Positions 16,088 to 23,872 of a DNA stretch of 34,683 bases are shown here, one piece after another. Under the pieces are notes generated by a model that saw nothing but the letters and a program-made list of their open reading frames with translations, did not search any database and was not told the origin of the DNA. Position numbers and translations under genes: made by a program. Source of the stretch: Petrotoga sp. UBA5851 (GTDB lineage Bacteria; Thermotogota; Thermotogae; Petrotogales; Petrotogaceae); assembly GCA_002431635.1 (NCBI GenBank), contig DJGH01000034.1:42435-77117 (forward strand). The letters are read 5' to 3'. The stretch's first letter is position 1; every line of letters begins with the position of its first letter.

Positions 16088-17479
16088 TCAATCTGCCTTG
16101 TAGTATTTCAAGACCCTTTCAAGTTTTTCCAACACTTCTTTTGATATCTTTTCGGTTTCCTTGTAAAGTAATGCAGCCTGCGCCCTGTCACCTGACTCCA
16201 CTGCTTTTACAGTTTGAGAGCCATTTTTATGCAGCTTCTGGTGAACAAGATCTATTGATTTCCATATATCTGATATTTCCGGATCATTAATCTGCACCGA
16301 ATGATAAAAGTGTCCGAAGCTGCACTTTTTATCGTCCATCTGGAGCGGCAGCACCTTCATCTCATCTGTTATTTTACGCAGGGCTTTAAGCCAGTTTTTA
16401 TGAGCAGTTATAGCGTTATCAACGCTTTGGGCATAATCTTTTATGTCAAGGCGGAAAAGCTTGTAAGATGCTATTTTTCCGCTTTTTCTGGCTAATGATG
16501 AAATATCTTCTTCAATTTTGGCTGCTTCTGACGAAATTTCCGATAACTCACTGCTGTTTTTGTCCAGTTCCACACTCGCTTTAGAGGCATCATTTATAAG
16601 TTCTTTCAAAACACCTATTTCAGAACCTATCTCCTCTGTGGAAGCGGTTGTTTCTTCGGAATTTGAAACCACATGACTAGCTTCTTCTGATATGCTCTGA
16701 ATGAGCTTGGCACTTTCCTCAAATACTTTATTAATCTCATTGGTATTATGCGATATCTGCTCTATACTCCTCACTGTCTGGGAAATTACATCAAGATTCC
16801 TGCCTGAGGTATCTTCCATTCTATCCATAAAGTCTCTCATATCGCCGACATTGGTTTTAACATCATCCGAAAGTTTTCGGATCTCATCAGCTACCACTGC
16901 AAAACCTTTTCCGGCCTCGCCTGCACGTGCAGCTTCTATAGATGCATTCAGCGACAAGAGGTTCGTCTGCCCGGCAATGTCTTCAATTCCCTTAATAAGC
17001 TCCCGCATCTTTTCGACAAGCTCAGAAAATTCATTCATCTGCCTTGTGAGTTCTGCTCCTTTTTCAGATACCTTTTCATTTTCCTTCCTTATTTTACCAA
17101 GATTACCATAAGATTGGGAAATATAGTTCCTCATAGTATTAATCTCTTCTGACAAGGTACTTATATGATTAGTATTATTTACGGAAGCCTGAGAGATCTG
17201 ATTCATCGCCTGTTCTATTTCGTTTACAAACTCCTCTGTTTTCAATGATATGTCTTTGACATTTTGAGCCTGAAGCTTCAATATCTGGCTGTAATGCTTC
17301 ATTTTAAGATCGAATCCGCTCATCCTGCCTGCCGCCGATATTGCATGCTTTACCGAATCCTTTACTACCGGAGCACCTTCTTCAAGCTCTCCGGTAAGCC
17401 CCAAAGTATCGTATATGCCATTTTTTTCAAGAAAGATAGATAGTTGCTTATTTTTTTTATCTGCTTTAAAAAACTTCAT
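16088..17479 (-). CDS. Soluble methyl-accepting chemotaxis protein with C-terminal CZB domain
   Basis: A 463-residue chemoreceptor with no membrane segment, so it acts in the cytoplasm. The long coiled-coil signalling domain holds the conserved hairpin tip (AGQTNLLSLNASIEAARAGEAGKGFAVVADEIRKL, split around residues 170-205) that binds CheA and CheW. The last 115 residues match the chemoreceptor zinc-binding (CZB) domain: H360 in TAHKNW, C386 in CSFGHFYH, and H413/H417 in VHQKLH give the 3His/1Cys zinc set. CZB receptors respond to zinc or to oxidants such as hypochlorous acid through the zinc-bound cysteine. A GTG at 17485 overlaps the AAAGGAGGTG ribosome site, so I place the start at the ATG at 17479. 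The next gene in the operon begins 47 bases later. Confidence 0.93.
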   Translation of the reverse strand: MKFFKADKKNKQLSIFLEKNGIYDTLGLTGELEEGAPVVKDSVKHAISAAGRMSGFDLKMKHYSQILKLQAQNVKDISLKTEEFVNEIEQAMNQISQASVNNTNHISTLSEEINTMRNYISQSYGNLGKIRKENEKVSEKGAELTRQMNEFSELVEKMRELIKGIEDIAGQTNLLSLNASIEAARAGEAGKGFAVVADEIRKLSDDVKTNVGDMRDFMDRMEDTSGRNLDVISQTVRSIEQISHNTNEINKVFEESAKLIQSISEEASHVVSNSEETTASTEEIGSEIGVLKELINDASKASVELDKNSSELSEISSEAAKIEEDISSLARKSGKIASYKLFRLDIKDYAQSVDNAITAHKNWLKALRKITDEMKVLPLQMDDKKCSFGHFYHSVQINDPEISDIWKSIDLVHQKLHKNGSQTVKAVESGDRAQAALLYKETEKISKEVLEKLERVLKYYKAD

Positions 17480-17508
17480 AGACACCTCCTTTTATACGCC
17501 TTTACTTA

Positions 17509-17537
17509 ATGATACCATCATAAACCAGATCATACAA
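17509..17537 (-). promoter_or_regulatory. Candidate promoter of the chemoreceptor gene
   Basis: On the minus strand TTGTAT (17537-17532), a 17-base spacer and TATCAT (17514-17509) with an extended TGG just before the -10 box. It lies 30 bases before the ATG at 17479, in the short gap after the DUF1848 gene. Confidence 0.5.
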
Positions 17538-17544
17538 AATTTTT

Positions 17545-18474
17545 TTAAAAATTTAACCTGGGCTGTCTGCTGTTTAGCTGAGTCCTTTCATAAATCTTAT
17601 CCTCCGCAAGCACTTCCCCGGTAAGCAAGGGAGAGTCGGGAATGTGATAGCTGATATTGTGGCTCAGTTTTTTCTCCGAATGATTCGCGTAACAGTATAT
17701 ACAGCGGGCGGGACATGAATCATAGCTTCCTATGTCTATACTGCCAATGCAGCCGCAGAACTCTCTTTGATTTTTATCCTTCAAAGCACTGAAGCTCTTG
17801 CCGGTAATACTTGAAATAATTCTTGCGTCAACACAGCTTCCGTGCTCTATCCCAAACTCTGACAGATCTGCTTTTTCAGCACATGTTTCCAGCCGGAGAC
17901 CTATTTTTTCCGCCTTTTTTGAAAAACCATGTGCCAATACTTTTATGTCAGTTTCAGATATACTTATAATTTTGTTTTTTAAAACCTTTTCTTCCATGCC
18001 CTTATACAAATCAAAAAAACTTATGACTGCACTTTCGGCATATGACCCGATCTGATCCACAAGTCGTCCGAACTCACGAATATGATAATCGGCAGTCATT
18101 TTATCCGTAAAAATTATAGGATCATATCTCCATACAACTCTTTCTTTTCCGATAAGCAGCGAAAGCTCCCTGAACGTTTTTACAATATCGTTTTTATCCC
18201 TTATGCCAGGCTCCATATCTTTTCCGTATGGAGTAAGAGTAATCTGAAAATAATATGGATACCTCCTTATTTCATCAAGGTGCTTCATAAGATTCAGCGG
18301 ATCCTTGGTCCAGAAAACAAAGCAATCAACATCCCCAGTTTGTAGTGATACTTTGCCTATCTGATGGAACGAAAAAGGATTTCGGGCATAGACAAACCCT
18401 TGCCTGACTCTTTTTACAAACCATTGAGAAAAGTATGCCGGAATATCCGTCCGTCTGCTGACACTTATGATCAT
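17545..18474 (-). CDS. DUF1848 family protein with C-terminal radical SAM-like CX3CX2C motif
   Basis: A 309-residue protein of the DUF1848 family, recognisable from MIISVSRRTDIPA at the N-terminus, FVFWTKDP near 53, the central RYDPIIFTD near 115, and the C-terminal GSYDSCPARCIYCYAN near 260. The last string has the CX3CX2C spacing of a radical SAM iron-sulfur site, but at the C-terminal end instead of the N-terminal end, with another CGC just before it. A radical SAM or spore-photoproduct-lyase-like activity is suspected for the family but unproven as far as I know. A GAGGTGG ribosome site precedes the ATG. It is the first gene of the leftward cluster; a TATAAT-type -10 at 18515-18510 lies upstream. 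Confidence 0.85.
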   Translation of the reverse strand: MIISVSRRTDIPAYFSQWFVKRVRQGFVYARNPFSFHQIGKVSLQTGDVDCFVFWTKDPLNLMKHLDEIRRYPYYFQITLTPYGKDMEPGIRDKNDIVKTFRELSLLIGKERVVWRYDPIIFTDKMTADYHIREFGRLVDQIGSYAESAVISFFDLYKGMEEKVLKNKIISISETDIKVLAHGFSKKAEKIGLRLETCAEKADLSEFGIEHGSCVDARIISSITGKSFSALKDKNQREFCGCIGSIDIGSYDSCPARCIYCYANHSEKKLSHNISYHIPDSPLLTGEVLAEDKIYERTQLNSRQPRLNF

Positions 18475-18509
18475 GTTTCCACCTCAAAATAAAAGTTACG
18501 CCCATAAAT

Positions 18510-18515
18510 ATTATA
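18510..18515 (-). promoter_or_regulatory. Candidate -10 box for the DUF1848 gene
   Basis: TATAAT on the minus strand, 35 bases before the start codon. No good -35 box is seen at 16-18 bases. The palindrome at 18541-18570 sits just upstream, where an activator or repressor could act. Confidence 0.4.
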
Positions 18516-18540
18516 CTCTGAAGATTCAAAAGAAGAAAAA

Positions 18541-18570
18541 AAGTATTAGTAATACCTATTACTAATACTT
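18541..18570. promoter_or_regulatory. Perfect 14-bp inverted repeat in the divergent intergenic region
   Basis: AAGTATTAGTAATA (18541-18554), a 2-base spacer, and its exact reverse complement (18557-18570). It contains TAGTAATACCT (18547-18557), which matches 9 of 11 bases of the putative GntR operator TGGTAATACCA at 18667-18677, and the mirror copy on the other strand. It may be a second regulator site. With no gene reading into it and only a short T-run, a terminator role is unlikely. Confidence 0.65.
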
Positions 18571-18655
18571 TGATTTTTAAAGATAAAGCCAAAAAAACGG
18601 TTTTCTCTGTTTATAAGTCCAGATAATAGAATTCCATTTTTTGTAAAAAATAAAA

Positions 18656-18678
18656 TATAATGCTAATGGTAATACCAT
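18656..18678 (+). promoter_or_regulatory. -10 box and GntR operator of the kinase/importer operon
   Basis: TATAAT (18656-18661) is followed after four bases by ATGGTAATACCAT (18666-18678), a palindrome with 6-bp arms around a single base. It fits the GntR-superfamily pattern GT-N3-AC and covers the expected transcription start, so a bound repressor would block initiation. A weak -35 (TTCCAT, 18632-18637) is 18 bases upstream. The regulator encoded just downstream is the likely ligand, giving autoregulation. Confidence 0.6.
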
Positions 18679-18707
18679 ATACTGAAATCTATAAGGAGGC
18701 ATGAAGT

Positions 18708-19445
18708 ATGGCGGATGAATTGACAAGTATTAACGACGGAAGATCCGTAGTGTCAAGAACATACGAGGCCTTGCTCAAGTACGTTAATAATCCGAAACGG
18801 TCGGGTGAAAAGCTTCCTTCAGAGGTCGAACTCTCAAAACAGCTCAAGGTAAGCAGGACTGCTTTACGCGACGCACTGAAAAAGCTTGAACTTGAGGGAT
18901 ACATTTCAAGAAAACGGAAAACAGGAACTTTTATTAACTGCAGCAATTACAAGCTGCATGGAGGACTGGAAAAACTCCGTTCCATAACAGAGCTTATAAA
19001 GACTTCGGGAATGCGTCCCGGAACTATATTTTCAAAATACTCCATAGACAACGCTGATAAAACCATCTCACAAAAGCTTGATCTTGCTGACAGTTCTAAG
19101 GTATCCATAATTGAAAGGGTGAGAACTGCAGATGATACGCCATTTTGTTATGAGATTAGTTTTGTTCCCATAAGCTACTTCAATCAGGAAGATTATGAAA
19201 CTTTCTCCGGTTCTCTTCTTTCTTATCTGAGTGAGAAAAAGGGACTTGTGGTAGACCATGCGGTAACTTATCTCAATCCGTACTCTTCGGATGATCTTAT
19301 CAGTGAAAAACTTTCTATAAAAAACAATCAGCTCATAATGTATATCGAACAGGTTCATTACTCTGTTGATGATGAACCGATATGGTATTCAAGAGCTTTC
19401 TACAGAAACGATATAATACGTTTTTCTCTGATGAGAAGATTATAG
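18708..19445 (+). CDS. GntR-family regulator with UTRA ligand domain (HutC/YegW-like)
   Basis: A 245-residue DNA-binding repressor. The winged helix-turn-helix spans about residues 12-78, with the diagnostic GEKLPSEVELSKQLKVSRT and the wing at RKRKTGTFI. The remainder is a UTRA small-molecule domain of chorismate-lyase fold; EISFVPISYF and the closing EPIWYSRAFYRNDIIRF are typical. UTRA regulators usually bind the substrate or phosphorylated product of the pathway they control and are released from DNA. The PfkB gene starts ten bases after the stop, so regulator, kinase, transporter and hydrolase form one operon. AAGGAGG precedes the ATG. In E. coli the comparable gene beside a PfkB kinase and an ADP-ribosylglycohydrolase is yegW. 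Confidence 0.92.
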   Translation: MADELTSINDGRSVVSRTYEALLKYVNNPKRSGEKLPSEVELSKQLKVSRTALRDALKKLELEGYISRKRKTGTFINCSNYKLHGGLEKLRSITELIKTSGMRPGTIFSKYSIDNADKTISQKLDLADSSKVSIIERVRTADDTPFCYEISFVPISYFNQEDYETFSGSLLSYLSEKKGLVVDHAVTYLNPYSSDDLISEKLSIKNNQLIMYIEQVHYSVDDEPIWYSRAFYRNDIIRFSLMRRL

Positions 19446-19455
19446 GAGGTATGAC

Positions 19456-20391
19456 ATGAAGATTTTGGGTTTAGGAAGTATTGCGGTTGACAGAATATTC
19501 ACAGTGGACAGGCTCCCTGTGAAAGACGGTTTTTCAAACATCCTGGATGAGAAAGTGTATGACGGCGGAAGCTGCGCCAACGTTATCAACCAGATCGCCA
19601 TGTATGGTGGAAAAAGTGCTTTTTGTGCAAAAATTGGAAGTGATGACACTTCAGAAGTAATTATGTCTGGACTTAAAAAAAGCGGAATCGATACTGCGTA
19701 TATGATAAAAAAAGAAAACGGAGTCTCGACCTCTACTGTTATTTATGTAGATCAAAACGGTGATAAGTCAATTCTCACAAGAGTTGGTGATTGTCTACTT
19801 AATCTTTCGGACGACGAACTGAACCCTGACATATTCGAAGCTTTTGATCTGCTTTACACCGACTTCATTCCCAGCCGGGCATGTCTTTACGCCGCCAGGG
19901 AGTTCAAAAAAAGAGGGAAAAAAGTTATCTTTAATCTTCAAGTAGCACCCGTTGTCATGAAAGGCTTTGGCATGACAGATGAAATCTTCGCAGAGCTTTT
20001 CAAGTATCTGGATATTTTCAATGTATCTTTTTCAACTTTGAGGGATATAAGCGGTCTTTCAGAACTGGAAGAAAATATCTCCTTTATGAGGAAAACATAC
20101 AGTTATGAAGGGACCATAGTCCTTACCATGGGCAGCAACGGTGCCTGCATATGTACTCCGGATGGAAAAACCATAAAGCAGCCAGCTTTTAAAATAACCC
20201 CGACAGATACTACAGGAGCAGGTGATTCTTTCATAGGAACATTCATCTACATGTACTTCATAAGAAATGAGAGCCTGGAAAGCTCTCTGAGCTTTTCAAA
20301 CGCCGCTGCCGCAATCACATGCACACGAAAAGGAGCAAGGAGCGGACCTGACTGGAACGAGTTGCAATCTTTTGTGAAAGAAGGTTTTTAG
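19456..20391 (+). CDS. PfkB-family sugar or nucleoside kinase (ribokinase-like, YegV-like)
   Basis: Transfers the ATP gamma-phosphate to a sugar or nucleoside hydroxyl in the cytoplasm. The 311 residues are normal for the family. Signature one is near 37-61 (DGGSCANVINQIAMYGGKSAF, an altered GGxxxN motif), and signature two is DTTGAGDSFIGTF, with the catalytic base D257 and the anion hole GAG at 254-256. The active site is intact. The lid segment at about 12-32 is short, as in ribokinase-like members. Substrate cannot be named; the importer and hydrolase neighbours suggest a pentose, ribonucleoside or related sugar. The stop codon directly abuts the ATG of the ABC ATPase gene. Confidence 0.9.
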   Translation: MKILGLGSIAVDRIFTVDRLPVKDGFSNILDEKVYDGGSCANVINQIAMYGGKSAFCAKIGSDDTSEVIMSGLKKSGIDTAYMIKKENGVSTSTVIYVDQNGDKSILTRVGDCLLNLSDDELNPDIFEAFDLLYTDFIPSRACLYAAREFKKRGKKVIFNLQVAPVVMKGFGMTDEIFAELFKYLDIFNVSFSTLRDISGLSELEENISFMRKTYSYEGTIVLTMGSNGACICTPDGKTIKQPAFKITPTDTTGAGDSFIGTFIYMYFIRNESLESSLSFSNAAAAITCTRKGARSGPDWNELQSFVKEGF

Positions 20392-21876
20392 ATGGAGCAA
20401 AGTATTCTTTCTGTAAAAAATATCTGTAAAACCTTCCCGGGAGTCAGAGCACTGCAAAACGTATGCTTTGATCTTCGCCAAGGAGAAGTTCATGCTCTTC
20501 TGGGCGAAAACGGAGCAGGAAAATCTACGCTCATGAAGATCATTTTCGGCCTCGTCAAAAAAGACAGCGGAGAGATTTTTCTCAGAAACAGCGAGCTTAA
20601 GTCTATTTCTCCTTCAAAGTCGTATGAAAACGGAATAGCTCTCATACCTCAGGAGAGGACTTTGCTCACACACAAAAGCATTGCTGAAAATATATTTCTT
20701 GGAATGGAGCCGGCTTTTGTATCAAAAAAAGAGATGTGCGCTCAGAGCATGGAAATGATGAAAAGATTTTCAATGCAGATAAGCCCCGATACCCCCGCAG
20801 CACAGCTCAGTGCTGGTATGCAGCAGACTGTTGAAATAATGAGAGCTATGAACAGAAATGCACAGATTCTGATAATGGATGAGCCAACAGGAGGTCTGAG
20901 CGCCCAGGAAGTAAAAAAACTTTTTGAAATAATAAGAACGCTAAAAGAACAAAAAGCATCTGTAATTTATATTTCACACAGAATGGAGGAAATTTTTGAA
21001 ATCTCCGACAGGATAACTGTGCTGCGTGATGGAAAAAATGCAGGAACCTTTGACACAGCGGACATAACAAAAGAAAAAATAATTGAATTGATGGCAGGAA
21101 AGAAAATTTCTTCCCAGAATCAGAACAAAAACTGTCCCGGCGAGGAGATCCTCCAGGTAAAAGAGCTTTGCACCAATAAAATCCACAACATAAATCTTAC
21201 TCTGCGAAAGGGAGAAATACTAGGAATAGCAGGACTTTTGGGAAGCGGCAGGACAGAGATTTTTGAATGTATCTACGGCATAAACAGAGATTACAGGGGC
21301 AAAATACTTATTAATTCAAAAGACTGTACACATCACTCTATAACCGATGCCATCTCATGCGGAATAGGACTTGTAACAGAGGACAGAAAAAGAACAGGAC
21401 TTTCTCTTAAATCCTCAGTCGCGAAAAATATAACCCTTCCCATGGAAAAGAAAATTTTCCGATATGCTGTCCTCAATAGCAAAAAAGCCCATGCTATATC
21501 TTTAGAGCATTCCGCAAAAGTCGGACTTAACACAAGCGATATGTCGTTCATAAGCGGAAATCTAAGCGGTGGAAACCAGCAAAAAGTTGTCATTGCAAGA
21601 TGGTTGGCCAAGGGATCAAAAGTTCTCCTGCTTGATGAACCAACCGTTGGAGTCGATGTAAATGCCAAACAGGAGATACACCAGCTGATCCGGCAGTACT
21701 GTAATGGTGAAAATGCTGTAATAGTCGCATCATCAGATTTTCCGGAGCTTTTGGAAATTTGCGACCGTATAGTTGTAATAGCACGGGGACAAGTTGTTAA
21801 AGAACTTGAAAATAAAGGTATAGACGAAAAAATTTTACTTGGATATGCAACTTCTGCAGGAGGGGAAAAGATATGA
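20392..21876 (+). CDS. Double-domain sugar ABC importer ATPase (RbsA/AlsA type)
   Basis: A 494-residue cytoplasmic ATPase with two fused nucleotide-binding halves, as in ribose, galactose, xylose and allose importers. The first half has Walker A GENGAGKST (38-46), signature LSAGMQQTVEIMRA and Walker B ILIMDEPTGGLS. The second half begins near 250 with a degenerate Walker A (GLLGSGRTE), then signature LSGGNQQKVVIARW and Walker B VLLLDEPTVGVD. The second-site degeneracy is normal for this class. The gene starts on the base after the kinase stop and overlaps the permease gene by four bases (ATGA), so stoichiometry is probably kept by coupled translation. Confidence 0.94.
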   Translation: MEQSILSVKNICKTFPGVRALQNVCFDLRQGEVHALLGENGAGKSTLMKIIFGLVKKDSGEIFLRNSELKSISPSKSYENGIALIPQERTLLTHKSIAENIFLGMEPAFVSKKEMCAQSMEMMKRFSMQISPDTPAAQLSAGMQQTVEIMRAMNRNAQILIMDEPTGGLSAQEVKKLFEIIRTLKEQKASVIYISHRMEEIFEISDRITVLRDGKNAGTFDTADITKEKIIELMAGKKISSQNQNKNCPGEEILQVKELCTNKIHNINLTLRKGEILGIAGLLGSGRTEIFECIYGINRDYRGKILINSKDCTHHSITDAISCGIGLVTEDRKRTGLSLKSSVAKNITLPMEKKIFRYAVLNSKKAHAISLEHSAKVGLNTSDMSFISGNLSGGNQQKVVIARWLAKGSKVLLLDEPTVGVDVNAKQEIHQLIRQYCNGENAVIVASSDFPELLEICDRIVVIARGQVVKELENKGIDEKILLGYATSAGGEKI

Positions 21877-22820
21877 GAAAGATCAGTTTGTTAAAAGCAC
21901 CGGAGTTTGGCGTAAGTATAGCCCTTATCGGACTTTTTGTGCTTATGTCATTTCTGTCGCCGTTATTTTTATCAGGATACAACCTTCTCAACATCCTGCT
22001 GCAGTCATCTACATACATAATACTTTCAATAGGAATGACCTTTGTTATTGTTACAGGAGGAATAGATCTTTCGGTAGGCTCAATTGCTGTTGTAAGCGGA
22101 ATATTGATGGCGGGGCTTATGAAAAGCGGAACAAGTGTCTGGATTGCCATCATAGCAGGACTTGCGGTAAGCACCTTGTGCGGTTTTATAAACGGATTTC
22201 TTGTTTCAAAGGTCAACTTGCCCTCCTTTATAGTTACTCTGGCGACCATGAGTATTTTTCAGGGAGCAGCTCTGATATTTTCGGGAGGACTTCCTATATA
22301 CGGTTTTCCTAAAGCTTTTTCGTTTTTGGGTACGGGATCAATTTTTTCAATTCCTGTTCCTGTAATCATAGCGTTTGTATGTATCGCCGTATCAGTATGG
22401 GTTTTCAAAAAAACACGCATAGGCCATTACGCATTGGCGATAGGCGATAACCGCCAGGCTGTAAGAATGTGTGGAGTAAATGTTTTCAAATATGAACTGA
22501 TAGTGTACATGATAAACGGACTGGCAACAGGTGTGGCTGCCATTATAACGACAGCCAGGCTTAACAGCGCCGAACCTCTTGCTTCTATGAGCATGGGACT
22601 TGATGCCGTAGCCGCAGTAGTTATGAGCGGAACAAGCCTGTCCGGGGGAAGCGGATCGGTAACAGGAGCCATAATTGGCTCGCTTCTTATGGGAGTGCTC
22701 AGAAACGGAATGACACTTCTTAATGTACAGTCTTACTATCAGAATCTCATAATAGGAGTGGTAATTCTTATAGCAGTATTCATAGATAAAATCAGAAACA
22801 GCTACTCATATAAGAAATAG
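21873..22820 (+). CDS. Sugar ABC importer permease (RbsC/AlsC type)
   Basis: Inner-membrane permease of 315 residues, the usual size. Hallmarks are GMTFVIVTGGIDLSVGSI near 50-68, NGFLVSKVNLPSFIVTLATMSIFQG near 105-130 and ALAIGDNRQAVRMCGVNV near 185, the cytoplasmic coupling segment. The protein has about nine hydrophobic segments. Only one permease gene is present, consistent with a homodimer as in RbsC. The start ATG overlaps the ATPase stop, with AGGAGG upstream. Confidence 0.93.
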   Translation: MRKISLLKAPEFGVSIALIGLFVLMSFLSPLFLSGYNLLNILLQSSTYIILSIGMTFVIVTGGIDLSVGSIAVVSGILMAGLMKSGTSVWIAIIAGLAVSTLCGFINGFLVSKVNLPSFIVTLATMSIFQGAALIFSGGLPIYGFPKAFSFLGTGSIFSIPVPVIIAFVCIAVSVWVFKKTRIGHYALAIGDNRQAVRMCGVNVFKYELIVYMINGLATGVAAIITTARLNSAEPLASMSMGLDAVAAVVMSGTSLSGGSGSVTGAIIGSLLMGVLRNGMTLLNVQSYYQNLIIGVVILIAVFIDKIRNSYSYKK

Positions 22821-22838
22821 CTGTTCAGGAGGGATATT

Positions 22839-23852
22839 ATGAAGAAGTATTTGGCATTTGTACTAACTTTTGTCATGATTTTCAGTATAGCTTTATCCGC
22901 TCAGAGTGCATTTGAAAGAGCCAAAGCCGACGTTCTTAAGGAGCTTGGAGGCGCAGAAAAAACCAGCAAGGTCTACAAAATAGGCGCTTTGGAAATTACT
23001 TTGGCAAACCCTTTCTGGGTAACGATGAAAGAAGGTTTTGAGGCAGCCGCTAAAGATTTTGGTTTTAAAATAGATGTTGTTGCCGCCCCGTCTGAAGGCG
23101 ATACCGCAGCACAGCTCAACTATCTTGAAACCATGCTAATAAAGGGCTACGACGCTCTTTGCATCTCACCTATCACCCCGTTCAACCTTATACCTGCCCT
23201 TGCTAAAGCAACTCAGAGGAAAATACCAGTAATAGCAGTCGGAACATATGTTGATCCACAGGCGGCAAAGGATGCGGGAGCAAAAGTCAACGGCATACTT
23301 GCAGTCGACTTTGAGTATCAGGGAAAACTTCCAGGACAGTATATAATAGAAAAGTTTAAAGACAAGAAAAATGTAAAAGCAGCGATCATCGAAGGCATAC
23401 CGGGTTCACCACAGTCTGAGGGTAGAAAAAACGGCTGTCTGACCGAGCTTAAAAAAGCCTCGAACATTAAAGTCGTATCTGTCCAGCCGGGAAACTGGGA
23501 CAGGACTACCGCCCTCAACGTTACATCAAACCTCATACAGGCAAATCCAGACCTGAATGTGATCTTCTGTGCAAATGACACGATGGCTCTTGCTGCTGTA
23601 GAAGCACTTAAGGCAGTAGGAAAGAAAAAACAGGTAATGGTCATTGGTTGTGATTTCATTGAAGAAGCCAAAGAATCCATTATTAAAGGCGAACTCGATG
23701 CCACTCTCGCAATGTCACCATATCTCTACGGCTATATAGGCGGCGTTATGGCTTACAAAACCATAATTGACGGACAGTACTCAAAAGATATTCAGGTACC
23801 TGTAAAAGTAGTAGACAAGTCAAATCTTAGCGAATATAATGACTGGAGATAA
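22839..23852 (+). CDS. Periplasmic sugar-binding protein (ribose/D-allose class)
   Basis: A 337-residue substrate-binding protein with a cleavable signal peptide (residues 1-21, ending LSAQS; no lipobox). The mature part begins near KVYKIGALEITLANPFWVTMKEG. NPFWV, APSEGD, AIIEGIPGSPQSEGR, QPGNWDR and FCANDTMALAAVEA are strongly reminiscent of the D-allose binding protein AlsB and its ribose relatives, with aromatic W/F and D/N/R residues that stack on and hydrogen-bond a pyranose or furanose ring. The ligand is therefore probably a small sugar or a sugar-bearing compound such as a nucleoside. A region of about 28 residues before the core, FERAKADVLKELGGAEKTSK, is longer than in AlsB. A GGAGG site precedes the ATG. 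Confidence 0.9.
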   Translation: MKKYLAFVLTFVMIFSIALSAQSAFERAKADVLKELGGAEKTSKVYKIGALEITLANPFWVTMKEGFEAAAKDFGFKIDVVAAPSEGDTAAQLNYLETMLIKGYDALCISPITPFNLIPALAKATQRKIPVIAVGTYVDPQAAKDAGAKVNGILAVDFEYQGKLPGQYIIEKFKDKKNVKAAIIEGIPGSPQSEGRKNGCLTELKKASNIKVVSVQPGNWDRTTALNVTSNLIQANPDLNVIFCANDTMALAAVEALKAVGKKKQVMVIGCDFIEEAKESIIKGELDATLAMSPYLYGYIGGVMAYKTIIDGQYSKDIQVPVKVVDKSNLSEYNDWR

Positions 23853-23872
23853 CACCCGGGAGGAAAAAACAG

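Noticed and set aside
21839..22312. 157-residue plus-strand frame over the permease gene
   Set aside because: It is out of frame with the RbsC-type permease, whose conserved motifs cover the same bases.
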